Counted from the stretch's first letter, positions 18,737-27,664 are shown. The stretch: 64,000 nucleotides of DNA from CAZHGD01 sp964531735 (GCA_964531735.1 CAZHGD010000010.1:1-64000), one strand, 5' to 3'. A program made the numbers and translations. The notes: generated by a model from the sequence alone, not told the origin.

Positions 18737-21337
18737 ATGCCCATGCCAAAGTCAAATCGTCTCGCCGGCAACTTCGCGGCGATGGTTGTGGCACGGCGGT
18801 GGTTGGGCGCTGCCAGCCTGCTTGTCATGGCGGCCGGTGCCATGGCGGCGACGCCGACCCAGATCCAGGGCGACCGGTTCCGCGACGCTGACGGTCGGGC
18901 GGTGGCCGTCCGATGGGCCTTCGGGCTGACCGACGCGGCCGAGCTGCCGGCCTACCAGGAGGCGGGCCTGAATGTGGTCTACCTCGACCTGCCCGCGGTC
19001 GACGCCGCCGCGACCAAGCAGGCGGCCGAACTGGCGATGGCGGCCGGACGCGAGGGCCTGGCGGTGGTCGTCGGCCTGAACCCGATCGTGGCGACCAGTA
19101 CCGACGAGCCCCTCGACCTGGCCAGTCCGGAGGCCGTGCGCCGCACCTGCACGTGGTTGGCCGATACGGTGTCCGTCTGGAAGGACGTGCCCGGTCTGCT
19201 CGCCTACGCGCTGGAGGAAGACGTCGAGGAGCGCCTGCGGTGGACCGACCGCGGCTTTGGGCAGTACCTGCAGTGGCTCTACGGCGGGCGCATCGAGGCG
19301 CTGAACGAGCACTGGCGGGCTAAGCTCCGCTCGTTCCCGGAGATCGGCACGGCGCTGGCCACCACGCTCGACGCCGGTCGGGTGGGGCAGGTGGGCCGCG
19401 CCTCGCTCGACCTGGCCAAGTGGCGAGCCGATGGGGTGCAGTCGCTCCTGCGGCGGTGGAGCACGGCGGTGGCCGCCGTCGATCCGGCGCACCCGGTGAT
19501 CGGCGGACGCATGGCACGGTACCGCACGCTCCTGGCTGCGCCGCCCGAACTGAGCGCGCTGCAGCCGGCCATGCTCGAGCGGACCGGCTGGCCCGATCTG
19601 GCCCTGCACGAGGCCGCGGCCGTGGCCGTGGCCAACCAGTCCGGCCGCTTCGCCGTCGTGCCGGTGCTGGAAACCCACACCGACCCGGTGAGTGTGCTCC
19701 GCTGGACCCGGGTGATGTTCGGCCGCGGTGCTGCGGGGGTGTCGCTGGCCAGTTGGCGCGAGCTGGCCGCCAGTACCGAACTGCGGCGCGCGGTGCGTCT
19801 GGCGACCGACGAAGCCGATCACCTGGCCCTGGCGTCGTTCGTGCCGCAGCCAAGCGCGGCGGTGCTGCTCCAGCCGTTGGCGCGGGGGCCGCTCCGTGGT
19901 GACCAGCAGCGCTACGGATACGGCACCATGGCTGGCGACGAGCCGGCTGGCCTGTACGCGATGTTGCGCCGCAGCACGCGGCACGGCCCGTTGGGCGTGC
20001 TGACGCCGCGCGACCTGGACCGGGTGCCGCTGGGCCAGGTCGGGTGTCTGTTTGCGCCGGCCGCCTTCGAGCTGTCGAGCGACGCAGTGCAGGCGCTGAA
20101 GAGCTACGTGGCCGGCGGCGGCGTGCTGGTGGCGGACCTCGGCCTCGGCTGCTACGAGCCGCGGGGCCATCTGGCGCAGATGCCCGCGGCGCTCCAGAAC
20201 GTGTTCGGCATCGGCATCGCCGACGTGCGGCTGGTGATGGACGTCGTGTTGGCCGAACGGCAGCGCGAACGGGTGCGCATGTCGCCACCGGGCGAGGTGG
20301 CCTTCCCGGAGTTGCGACCCGAGCTCGCGCATCCGGGCAGTCTGGTGGTGACCCACGTCAACGCGCTGTTCCCCGAGGCGCCGCTGAACGGCTTTACGCC
20401 ACCGCGTCTGGCGGGCACGTTGCTGCGGTCGCCGGCGGCCTTCATCTACCCGACTGACGACACGACGCGCATCGTGGTCGAGCAGGCTTCCATCGGCGGC
20501 CGACCGCCGCTACAGCCGGCCCTCTCGGGCATCTCGGTGCATCCTTACGGCCAGGGCGTGGCGGCCTTCGTCAGCACGTTCATCTGGCAGGAGTGGTTCC
20601 CCGACGATGCCCTCTTCGACCAGGTCCACGACGGCATGATGGGCCAGCGACCGCAGCTCACCGAGGTGGCCGCGCGCCGGTTGTGTGATGAGCGCAGCTA
20701 CCTGGCGCGCCATGAACGGTGGCTGTGGCTGCACCGCCTGGACAATCAGCCGGCAATCGCCCAGGTGGACCTGCCGAGCCTGGACGGCGAGCTCTATGTC
20801 GGGGGCCTGAACGCGGTTAGGCGCCCGTTGCAGCGCGGGCGCGCCGCGCCGGTGCAACTCGGCACCGCGCCGTTGGTCAACCGGCGCGTCGTGCGGCTGG
20901 CCGGCGGCGAGTTGCGGCTGGAGGAAACGGTGCCGGTGGCGCTGTGGCCGCAGCACGAGCAGGCTTCGGCCGATGTCATTCACTACACGCCCTCGCGCGT
21001 CGAGGTGCAGTTGTTCGGGGCCGGCGATGAGGCCGAGGTCGACCACTTCGGTCGTTGGATCGTGCTCGCGCCGCGGCCGGAGCAAGTGGTGTTGACGATC
21101 CGCGACGGCGGCTACCCGATCGCCGCCGGCTCGCAGCACCGGGTCGAGTGGTGGACCGCGACCGTCGGTGCGTCAGGCACGCTGGGCTCGCGGGCTGGTC
21201 TGGTGCACAGCGAATCCACCATGACGGCGGGCGCCGACCAGCGACTGGTGATCCGCGAGACCGTTCGAGCCGCCCGCCTGGCGGTAACGCCGGCTACGAC
21301 GCCGGTGGCGCCGGCTCCGCCGGCACCCACAAGCTGA
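18737..21337 (+). CDS. Secreted GH42-like (beta-galactosidase-fold) protein
   Basis: An 866-residue exported protein. The hydrophobic signal runs from about residue 16 to 38, ending in AMAA; starts at 18737, 18743 or 18782 are all possible. Residues about 45-360 look like a TIM barrel of the GH42 type. Glu160/Glu161 in YALEED align with the acid/base site, RIEALNEHWRAKLRSFPE matches the region after it, and Glu312 in VPVLETHTDP followed by GAAGVSLASWRE fits the nucleophile strand. Residues about 380-500 resemble the GH42 trimerisation domain (GQVGCLFAPAAFELS, YVAGGGVLVADLGLG). Similarity is distant and the specificity is open. The last 44 bases overlap the convergent kinase gene. Confidence 0.65.
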   Translation: MPMPKSNRLAGNFAAMVVARRWLGAASLLVMAAGAMAATPTQIQGDRFRDADGRAVAVRWAFGLTDAAELPAYQEAGLNVVYLDLPAVDAAATKQAAELAMAAGREGLAVVVGLNPIVATSTDEPLDLASPEAVRRTCTWLADTVSVWKDVPGLLAYALEEDVEERLRWTDRGFGQYLQWLYGGRIEALNEHWRAKLRSFPEIGTALATTLDAGRVGQVGRASLDLAKWRADGVQSLLRRWSTAVAAVDPAHPVIGGRMARYRTLLAAPPELSALQPAMLERTGWPDLALHEAAAVAVANQSGRFAVVPVLETHTDPVSVLRWTRVMFGRGAAGVSLASWRELAASTELRRAVRLATDEADHLALASFVPQPSAAVLLQPLARGPLRGDQQRYGYGTMAGDEPAGLYAMLRRSTRHGPLGVLTPRDLDRVPLGQVGCLFAPAAFELSSDAVQALKSYVAGGGVLVADLGLGCYEPRGHLAQMPAALQNVFGIGIADVRLVMDVVLAERQRERVRMSPPGEVAFPELRPELAHPGSLVVTHVNALFPEAPLNGFTPPRLAGTLLRSPAAFIYPTDDTTRIVVEQASIGGRPPLQPALSGISVHPYGQGVAAFVSTFIWQEWFPDDALFDQVHDGMMGQRPQLTEVAARRLCDERSYLARHERWLWLHRLDNQPAIAQVDLPSLDGELYVGGLNAVRRPLQRGRAAPVQLGTAPLVNRRVVRLAGGELRLEETVPVALWPQHEQASADVIHYTPSRVEVQLFGAGDEAEVDHFGRWIVLAPRPEQVVLTIRDGGYPIAAGSQHRVEWWTATVGASGTLGSRAGLVHSESTMTAGADQRLVIRETVRAARLAVTPATTPVAPAPPAPTS

Positions 21338-22130
21338 AGCAGGAACCGACGCCGACCTGGCTCTGGACGGTCAAGCGCACGTGCAACAGGTCCGCCAGCC
21401 GCTGGCTGATGGCCAAGCCGAGACCCGTGCTGGCGGTGCCGCGAGCGCGTTCCGGATCCACCTGCACGTAGGGCTCGAAGATGCGCTCCAGCTCGGCGGG
21501 CGGGATGCCCACGCCGGTGTCCTGCACGGTGATGTGTACGCCGTCGTGGGTCGCGGCCGTGGCCACCACCACGCCACCCCGGTCGGTGTAGCGGACTGCG
21601 TTGGACAGCAGGTTGATGATGATCTGCTTGAGCTTCAGCCGGTCGGTGACCACCGACAGCCCCGCCTCGAGCTGCGTGGTCAGTGCCAGCTCCTTCTCCC
21701 AGGTCTGTGGCTCGATGGTCTCGACGGCCTCATTGACGACCAGGGTCAGGTCGACCTGCTCGCGGCTGACCGAGACCGACCCATGCTGCATCCGCGCGAG
21801 ATCGAGCACGTTGTTGAGCAGCAGCAGCAGTACGGAGGCGTTCTTGAGGACCTTCTGCACGTACGAACGCTGCGCGGGCGCCAGGTCGCCGCTGTAGTGC
21901 AGGAGCATGTGGCAGAAGCCGATGATGGACGTGAGCGGCGTGCGTAGCTCGTGGCTGACGCGCGCCAGCATCTCGTCCTTGGCCCGGAGCCGCTCCTCCA
22001 TCTCGAGGCGAACCGCCTCGACCGCCTCGTGGAGACGGTCCTCCCACAGCTCCGGCGTCGCCATTGCGCTCGGCGCGACCAAGACTGGACTGGCGTCTTC
22101 TGTTTCCACTACTCGAGCCTCACCCAACAA
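21294..22130 (-). CDS. Sensor-less histidine kinase
   Basis: A 278-residue cytosolic kinase made almost only of the transmitter. A short N-terminal helix leads to HisKA with His60 in RVSHELRTPLTSIIG, then the ATPase with the N box NLLSNAVRYT, DTGVGIPP and GTASTGLGLAIS. There is no PAS, GAF or membrane segment, so it must be controlled by a partner protein or through its short N-terminal helix. The start is uncertain: TTG at 22130 is the longest option, but in-frame GTG or ATG codons within the first 25 residues are plausible. Its 3' end overlaps the convergent GH42-like gene by 44 bases. No response regulator is adjacent. Confidence 0.85.
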   Translation of the reverse strand: MLGEARVVETEDASPVLVAPSAMATPELWEDRLHEAVEAVRLEMEERLRAKDEMLARVSHELRTPLTSIIGFCHMLLHYSGDLAPAQRSYVQKVLKNASVLLLLLNNVLDLARMQHGSVSVSREQVDLTLVVNEAVETIEPQTWEKELALTTQLEAGLSVVTDRLKLKQIIINLLSNAVRYTDRGGVVVATAATHDGVHITVQDTGVGIPPAELERIFEPYVQVDPERARGTASTGLGLAISQRLADLLHVRLTVQSQVGVGSCFSLWVPAEPAPPAS

Positions 22131-22168
22131 CCGGCCGGTGCTCGAGCTCCGACCTCAACCCCTGCGGG

Positions 22169-22197
22169 TTGGCAACGGTTCGCAGCAGGAGTATAGT
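22169..22197 (+). promoter_or_regulatory. Promoter of the ADP-ribosylglycohydrolase-family gene
   Basis: TTGGCA (22169-22174), 17 bases, then TATAGT (22192-22197). This leaves an untranslated leader of about 90 bases before the ATG at 22293, which has GGAGGA in front of it. No known riboswitch pattern was seen in the leader. Confidence 0.6.
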
Positions 22198-22292
22198 GTG
22201 CCGGCAACAGCGCGTCAACGGATGGGCAACATCCTGCTGAGCCACGCTCCGGTCAGCGCCCGTCGACCCGACGCGCCGGAGGAATACACGCC

Positions 22293-24122
22293 ATGACGAC
22301 ACTCTCACGGGACGACTATCGCCGCAGGGTGCATGGTTGCTGGGTAGGGAAGAACGTCGGCGGAACGCTCGGTGCCCCGCACGAGGGCAACATGTCCGTT
22401 CTGGACCTGACATACTACGATCCGGTGCCCACGGGCGCTATACCCAATGATGATCTGGAGCTCCAGTTGGTCTGGTTGGCGGCGCTGCGCGAGCACGGGC
22501 CGGCCACCGACGAGCGCACGCTGACCGACGCCTGGCGGCGCTGGCTGCGCTACCCCTGGGACGAGTACGGCATGGCGTTGTGGAACGTCAACCGCGGCCT
22601 CGTGGCGCCGGTGTCGGGCCAGTTTGCCAACCACTTCGGTGACTGCATGGGGGCGCCGATCCGCTCGGAGATCTGGGCCTGCATCGCGCCGGGCTGCCCC
22701 GACCTGGCGGCCGAGTACGCCTACTGCGACGGCTGCGTCGACCATAGCCGCGAAGGCATCTGGGGTGAGGTGTTCTTCGCCTCGCTGCAGAGCGCGGCGT
22801 TTGTGGAACCCGACCGCGACCGCCTGCTGGACATCGGCCTGGCGATGATCCCTGTCGATTCGCGGGTGGCCCAGGCGGTCAGGCTGACCCGCCGGCTCCA
22901 CGCCGACGGGCTGGACTGGCGCGCCGCGCGCGAGGGCATCCTGGCCGAGTGCGGCCACCACAACTTCACCGACGCGCCGCAGAACATCGCCTTCACGGTG
23001 CTCGGCTGGCTGTGGGGCGAGAACGCTTCCGACGCCATGTGCAAGGCGGTCAACTGCGGGTATGACACCGACTGCACCGGCGCGACGCTCGGCGCCATCC
23101 TGGGCCTGCTGCACGGACCCGAAGTGTTCGAGCAGCGCTGGATTGACCCGGTCGGTGACGACGTCGTGTGCGGCTGGGGCGTGGTCGACTGCGAGACGCC
23201 GAAGACCATCGCGGAGCTGACCGAGTGGACGCTCGAGGTCGCCGACGCCGTGATCGCCTATCACCACGCGCCGATCAAGTTCGGCGCCAAGGCGGCGGCC
23301 GGGCAGCTCAAGGCCGAGCGGACGCCGTCGCTGTCGGCCCGCCTGGCGCACCACGACTGGACGCTGCGGTTCCCCGCGCGCATCGGCGAGGAAGCCGTGA
23401 CGGCGTGGGTGGATCTGGCCGGCCCGCCGGCGCTGGCGCCCGACGAGGAGCGCGTCATCCGCGTGACGCTGGACCCGCCGATCGGCAAGCTGTCGGTCGA
23501 CCGCCTGGGGCCGGGCTGGACCGCGCGCGACCTGGGCGAGGGGCAGTTCGCCATCAAGGCGCCGGCCCGCATCCAGGAAGCGGCCTGGCACACGATGTCG
23601 ATGGTCCTGCGGCCCGGCCGCAGCGCCGTCTGCGATATCGGCTGGGTGCCGGCCAGCGGCTGGCAGGTCAGCGGGCCGCACGTGGTCGATTCGGCGGCCG
23701 ACGAGCTCTACCGCCTGGTCGAAGCTGACGACTGGCGCGCGGTCTGGACGCCCGACCACCGGCTGAAGCTGGATGACGGGGCGGACCACGACCGCGTCTA
23801 TCGCATCCGCACGCACCTCAACGTGCCCGACGCGCGTGAGGCGCGCCTGGTGGCGGCGACCGGCGAACTCCAGCGCGTGATGCTCGACGGCGCAGAGGCC
23901 TTCATCAAGACCGAGCCGACCGCGTTCATTCCGGCCGCGCACCGGTCGGGTCCGGGCACGACCACGGTGGCGGCGCGCTGGTCGGCCGGCGACCACCTAC
24001 TCGACATACTGCTCGCGGCGCGGGCCGGGCAGCCGGCCGAGGTCCATGTCTACCTGACGCGCTCGCGCGAAGATGAGGCGCGGATGGTGCCCTGGGAGGA
24101 TGTCGTCCTCCGCATGCCCTGA
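22293..24122 (+). CDS. ADP-ribosylglycohydrolase-family protein with C-terminal extension
   Basis: A 609-residue protein. Residues 1-335 match the ADP-ribosylglycohydrolase (ARH/DraG) all-alpha fold, whose members remove ADP-ribose from proteins or other acceptors using two magnesium ions. GCWVGKNVGGTLGAP opens the fold, IPNDDLELQLVWL provides the early acidic pair and CGYDTDCTGATLGAILG provides the late DxD metal ligands. The C-terminal 270 residues are beta-rich and unassigned, probably a binding module. Members with this layout are common in planctomycetes and armatimonads beside carbohydrate genes and may act on sugars rather than ADP-ribose; that is inference. No signal peptide is present. 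Confidence 0.8.
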   Translation: MTTLSRDDYRRRVHGCWVGKNVGGTLGAPHEGNMSVLDLTYYDPVPTGAIPNDDLELQLVWLAALREHGPATDERTLTDAWRRWLRYPWDEYGMALWNVNRGLVAPVSGQFANHFGDCMGAPIRSEIWACIAPGCPDLAAEYAYCDGCVDHSREGIWGEVFFASLQSAAFVEPDRDRLLDIGLAMIPVDSRVAQAVRLTRRLHADGLDWRAAREGILAECGHHNFTDAPQNIAFTVLGWLWGENASDAMCKAVNCGYDTDCTGATLGAILGLLHGPEVFEQRWIDPVGDDVVCGWGVVDCETPKTIAELTEWTLEVADAVIAYHHAPIKFGAKAAAGQLKAERTPSLSARLAHHDWTLRFPARIGEEAVTAWVDLAGPPALAPDEERVIRVTLDPPIGKLSVDRLGPGWTARDLGEGQFAIKAPARIQEAAWHTMSMVLRPGRSAVCDIGWVPASGWQVSGPHVVDSAADELYRLVEADDWRAVWTPDHRLKLDDGADHDRVYRIRTHLNVPDAREARLVAATGELQRVMLDGAEAFIKTEPTAFIPAAHRSGPGTTTVAARWSAGDHLLDILLAARAGQPAEVHVYLTRSREDEARMVPWEDVVLRMP

Positions 24123-24136
24123 GGCGTTGACCGTAG

Positions 24137-24185
24137 AACCAGCCCCGGCCCACGACGCCTCGCGCGTCGTGGGCCGGGGCTGGTT
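24137..24185. terminator. Bidirectional terminator hairpin between convergent genes
   Basis: Two perfectly complementary 22-base arms (24137-24158 and 24164-24185) enclose a five-base loop CTCGC. It lies between the convergent ends of the ADP-ribosylglycohydrolase-family gene and the sugar-binding lipoprotein gene. The stem is very GC-rich and no T-run follows on either strand, so it may work as a strong hairpin alone or protect mRNA ends. Confidence 0.75.
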
Positions 24186-24199
24186 GGGAACTGAGGGCG

Positions 24200-25195
24200 C
24201 TACTTGGTGCCGCCGGGGTTGAGCAGCTTCTGCACCTCGGGCGACTCCAGATTGGCCTTGGTGACCACCACCACGCCGGTGTCGACCCGCTTCTCGACCG
24301 GCTTGCCGGCCGCCGCCTGCAGCGCCTGGCGCACGCCTTCGTGACCCATCTTGTACGGGTCCTGAATCACCAGGGCCTGAATGACGCCTTGCTTGAGCAG
24401 CTCGATCTCATCGGGCGAGCCGTCGAAGCCGACTAGTTTGACCTTGCCGGCCTTGCCCATCTCCTTGAGCGCGTTGGCGGCACCGACCGCGCCGCCCTCG
24501 TTGGCCGCGAAGATGCCGGCCAGGTCAGGCTGGCTGGTCAGAATGTCCTGCGTCACGCTCTTGCCCTTGCCGACGTCGCTCTCGGAGTAGCGAGTGGCGA
24601 CCAGCTCGATGCCCTTGGCCTCCTTCAGCGCGGCCTTGAAGCCCTCCTCGCGCTGCTCGGAACTGGCCGCGCCCTTGACGAACGGGATCAGCGCCACTGG
24701 GCCGTGCCCGCCGATCAGTTCGACCAGCGTCTCGCCGGCCTTCTTTGCGCCGGCGACGTTGTCCGTGGCCACCAGTGAGCGCACCTCGTCCCACTTGACG
24801 CCGCTGTCGATGGTGATCACCGGTACACCGGCCGCCTCGGCCTTCTTGATCGTCTCCACCAGCGCGTCGGCGTCGCACGCGGCCAGCACGATGGCACTCA
24901 CCTTCTGCGTGATGAAGTCCTCCACGATGCTCTTCTGCCCGGCGATGTCGGTCTCGCTGCTGGGGCCCTTCCAGATGATCTGTGCGTTGCCCTCCTGGCC
25001 CATCGCGTCGGCGCCCATGCGGACCGTGGTCCAGAACTGCTGTGAGACGGCCTTGGGGATGACGGCGATGGTCAGCTTGCCGCCCTTGGCCGGCGGAGCT
25101 TCGGTTGGCGGCGCTGGCTTGGGCGCGGTGGCGGGCTGACAGGCCGCCAGCAGCAGCGGGACGAATGCAGCGAGGACCAGACGCGTGCGGAACAT
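24200..25195 (-). CDS. Sugar-type ABC transporter substrate-binding lipoprotein
   Basis: A 331-residue periplasmic-binding protein of the ribose/galactose (RbsB-like, Peripla_BP_4) type, tethered by lipidation at Cys19 in LLLAAC. A Pro-rich linker is followed by two Rossmann-like lobes with KLTIAVIPKAVSQQFW, VSAIVLAACDADALV, GVPVITIDSGV, GIFAANEGGAVGAANAL and VKLVGFDGSPDEIELL. These are the usual ligand-contact segments. The ligand is probably a monosaccharide, but the residues do not identify which. No ATP-binding or permease gene is next to it, so it is either an orphan feeding a distant transporter or a sensor component. The ATG at 25195 has AGGAGA upstream. Confidence 0.88.
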   Translation of the reverse strand: MFRTRLVLAAFVPLLLAACQPATAPKPAPPTEAPPAKGGKLTIAVIPKAVSQQFWTTVRMGADAMGQEGNAQIIWKGPSSETDIAGQKSIVEDFITQKVSAIVLAACDADALVETIKKAEAAGVPVITIDSGVKWDEVRSLVATDNVAGAKKAGETLVELIGGHGPVALIPFVKGAASSEQREEGFKAALKEAKGIELVATRYSESDVGKGKSVTQDILTSQPDLAGIFAANEGGAVGAANALKEMGKAGKVKLVGFDGSPDEIELLKQGVIQALVIQDPYKMGHEGVRQALQAAAGKPVEKRVDTGVVVVTKANLESPEVQKLLNPGGTK

Positions 25196-25276
25196 GCGGT
25201 CATCTCCTGGGCGCAGGCAGGTCGGTTCACCCGCGTGTTCGCCGCCCCAGGCGGGCCTCCTGCCGGTGGTCGGCGC

Positions 25277-26347
25277 TCAGCCGGCCTTCAGCGCCGAACC
25301 GGTCAGGACCACTACGAGGTCGCGTTCGGTCCGCGGGTCGAGGAGCCGCAGGGCGGCCACGGCCGCCGCGGACGTGGGCTCGACATACCAGCCGGCGCGG
25401 TGCAGTCGGAGCGTGGCGGCGCGGAGGTCGTCCTCGTCGACGGTTACGACGCGCCCGCCGGTCCGGCGCAGCGCCGACAGGATGGCTTGGGCCCGTAGCG
25501 GCCGCGCGACCGCAATGCCCTCGGCCAACGTCGGACGGGCCGCTGCCGGCTCGGCGCGTGTCCACAGGGCGGCCAACGGCGCACAGGCGGCAGCCTGGAC
25601 GGCCACCAGTCGGGGCACGTGCGGCACGACGCCGGCCTCGGCCAAGTGCCGGAAGCCAAACTCCAGGCCGAGCAGCAGCGAGCCGTTACCGACGGGCACC
25701 ACCAGCGTCTCCGGTGGCCTCCAGCGGCGCTGTTCGGCGATCTCGTAGGCGAGCGTAGCGGTGCCCAACAGGTAGCTGGGATCCCAGACGTGGCTGGCGT
25801 AGAACCGCTCGCGAGCCAGGTCGAGCGCCGCTGCGGCACTCGCTTCGCGCGGTCCGGGCACGGGCACGACGCGGGCGCCGACCGCCTCGATCAGCGCCAT
25901 CTTGCCCGGCGAAGCGGTGGCGGGGCAGACGATGGTGCAGGACAACCCGGCCCGGGCGCAGTACGTGGCCAGGGCGGCGCCGGCGTTGCCGGAGCTGTCT
26001 TCGACCACCTGGGTGACGCCGCTGGCGGCGAGGCGGCTGACCTGGACCGTGGCGCCGCGGTCCTTGAACGACGCGGTCGGGTTCACGTAATCGAGCTTGA
26101 GTTGCAGCGCATGCCCGTCGATGGTGGCCGGCAAGAGCGGTGTCCAGCCTTCGCCGCAAGTGACCGGCGCCACCGGTGGCAGGATGTGCCGGTAGCGCCA
26201 CAGCGAGCCGTCGGTCGGGTCAATCGCCGACGGGTCGAACGGTGGCAGCGCACCGGGCGAGAGCAGCCCGCCACAGGTGCAGCACCACCGTGGCTCAGGC
26301 CAGGCCGTGGCCGCGCCACAGCGCTCGCACACGAAGGTGATGTCCAT
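25277..26347 (-). CDS. thrC: Threonine synthase-like PLP enzyme
   Basis: A 356-residue fold-type II enzyme that converts O-phosphohomoserine to threonine. An N-terminal zinc ribbon has Cys7/Cys10 and Cys22/Cys25, as in the archaeal/Bacillus-type enzyme. The PLP lysine is Lys95 in NPTASFKDRG, where the usual sequence is PTGSFKDRG. EDSSGNAGAALA and PVGNGSLLLG are the phosphate and cofactor loops. A related threonine dehydratase or other beta-family enzyme is possible, but the zinc ribbon supports threonine synthase. The promoter boxes lie directly upstream, leaving almost no leader. The gene is divergent from the M14 peptidase gene and upstream of the sugar-binding lipoprotein gene. Confidence 0.85.
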   Translation of the reverse strand: MDITFVCERCGAATAWPEPRWCCTCGGLLSPGALPPFDPSAIDPTDGSLWRYRHILPPVAPVTCGEGWTPLLPATIDGHALQLKLDYVNPTASFKDRGATVQVSRLAASGVTQVVEDSSGNAGAALATYCARAGLSCTIVCPATASPGKMALIEAVGARVVPVPGPREASAAAALDLARERFYASHVWDPSYLLGTATLAYEIAEQRRWRPPETLVVPVGNGSLLLGLEFGFRHLAEAGVVPHVPRLVAVQAAACAPLAALWTRAEPAAARPTLAEGIAVARPLRAQAILSALRRTGGRVVTVDEDDLRAATLRLHRAGWYVEPTSAAAVAALRLLDPRTERDLVVVLTGSALKAG

Positions 26348-26354
26348 GCGGAGG

Positions 26355-26383
26355 AGTATAGAGGCCCCGTGGGCCGCGCTCAA
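26355..26383 (-). promoter_or_regulatory. Promoter giving a leaderless thrC transcript
   Basis: On the minus strand TTGAGC (26378-26383), 17 bases, then TATACT (26355-26360). The -10 box ends seven bases before the ATG at 26347, so transcription should start at or next to the start codon. On the plus strand the same bases include TATAGA, which may help to start the divergent M14 gene. Confidence 0.6.
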
Positions 26384-26404
26384 CTCGGCCCGGCGGAGAC
26401 GTCC

Positions 26405-27547
26405 ATGGGCCTGGAAGCTGACCTCGGTGTGCCGTACGCGAATGCCTGCGACGTGGCCATCGAGGACGGCCCGCCGGCGGTGGTGCGATTCACCGCCGAC
26501 CCGCATGGCGGACCCGAGGCGATGTGGTTCTGCCTGGGCTTGCGCTGCGGGCCCGGCGAGGCCGGTCCGGTGAAGCTGGTCCTGACCAATCCGGACAATC
26601 TGCTGGGCGGCGGCGGGCCGGCGGCGGCGATGCGGCCGGTGTGGCGCGGGCCGCAGCACGACTGGGAGCGTCTGCCGGGCGGCACCGAGGTGGCCCTGCC
26701 CGACGGGCGTCGCGAGGTGCATTGGTGGCTCGAGCGGCTGACGGACTGGTGCGAGGTGGCTTGGTGCTACCCTTACGGTCCGCGCGAGGTGGGCGACCTG
26801 GTGACCTCGCTGGGCGGGCCGTGGCGGTGTGACACCATCGGCGTCAGCCAGGGCGGCCGACCGCTGCAGCGCGTGAGCAACGGCCCTGGTGAGCCGGGCG
26901 ACAGCCGGCCGGGCATCTACTGCCTGGCGCGCCAGCACGCCGGCGAGACGCCGGGCTCGTGGGCGCTGGACGGCTTCCTGCGCCGCATCGCGGAGGCGGG
27001 CGAGGCGGCGCCGCTGATCTGGTGTGTGCCGTTGAGCAACGTCGACGGCGTGGTCCAGGGCGACTACGGCAAGGACAACTTCCCCTACGACCTGAACCGG
27101 GCTTGGGGTGTGGTGCCGATGCGGCACGAGACGCTGGTGATCGGGCGCGATGTACTGCGGTTCGCGCGCCGTTGCCGGCCCGTGCTGACTCTCGACTGGC
27201 ACGCGCCCGGCGCGTGCGAGACGGCGGGCGTCTACACGTATCAGCCGTCACCGACCTTGGCGCCCGGAGCCGCTGCCTTGGCGCAGCCCTGGGTCGAGGC
27301 CTGCGATCACGCGCTGGATGAGCTGGCGCATCCGGTGTTCGGGCAGGTGGTCAACTATCCCTCACGCTGGGAGACGCCGACGTTCACCCGCTGGGCTGGC
27401 GATGAGCTGAAGGTGGCTTCGCTGTCCTTCGAGGTGCCGTACGGGCTGGTCGGCAGCCGCGTACTGACGCGCGAGACCTACTGCGAGGTCGGGGCGCGCC
27501 TCGCCGAAGGGGTGCTGACAGGGCTCCGCCAGGACGCCGCCGGCTGA
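26405..27547 (+). CDS. M14 zinc carboxypeptidase, Nna1/CCP-like
   Basis: A 380-residue metallocarboxypeptidase of the cytosolic Nna1/AGTPBP1-like (M14D) branch. An N-terminal beta-sandwich (about 1-150), typical of that branch, precedes the catalytic domain. Zinc ligands are His178 and Glu181 in RQHAGETPGSW and His266 in LTLDWHAPG. VPLSNVDGVVQG with YDLNRAW supplies the substrate-carboxylate binding Asn-Arg pair, and Glu343 in SLSFEVPYG is the likely catalytic glutamate. No signal peptide is seen. Eukaryotic relatives trim glutamates from tubulin; the bacterial substrate is unknown. ATG at 26405 has GGAG seven bases upstream; an in-frame GTG at 26369 is the alternative. Confidence 0.82.
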   Translation: MGLEADLGVPYANACDVAIEDGPPAVVRFTADPHGGPEAMWFCLGLRCGPGEAGPVKLVLTNPDNLLGGGGPAAAMRPVWRGPQHDWERLPGGTEVALPDGRREVHWWLERLTDWCEVAWCYPYGPREVGDLVTSLGGPWRCDTIGVSQGGRPLQRVSNGPGEPGDSRPGIYCLARQHAGETPGSWALDGFLRRIAEAGEAAPLIWCVPLSNVDGVVQGDYGKDNFPYDLNRAWGVVPMRHETLVIGRDVLRFARRCRPVLTLDWHAPGACETAGVYTYQPSPTLAPGAAALAQPWVEACDHALDELAHPVFGQVVNYPSRWETPTFTRWAGDELKVASLSFEVPYGLVGSRVLTRETYCEVGARLAEGVLTGLRQDAAG

Positions 27548-27582
27548 GCACCAGGAGCGAACTACCGTGAAGGTGGGATGGA

Positions 27583-27654
27583 TGGGCGTGGGTGGTTTCG
27601 AACCACCGACCTCTTGAATGTGAGTCAAGCGCTCTCCCACTGAGCTACACGCCC
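27583..27654 (-). tRNA. tRNA-Val (anticodon CAC)
   Basis: Read on the minus strand, 27654 to 27583 folds into a complete cloverleaf: acceptor GGGCGTG/CACGCCC with discriminator A, D arm GCTC/GAGC, anticodon stem CTTGA/TCAAG with loop CTCACAT (anticodon CAC, reading GUG), and T arm GGTGG/CCACC with loop TTCGAAA. The 3' CCA is not encoded. Its own promoter lies immediately upstream. It converges on the M14 peptidase gene. Confidence 0.95.
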
Positions 27655-27664
27655 GACGCCCGCC

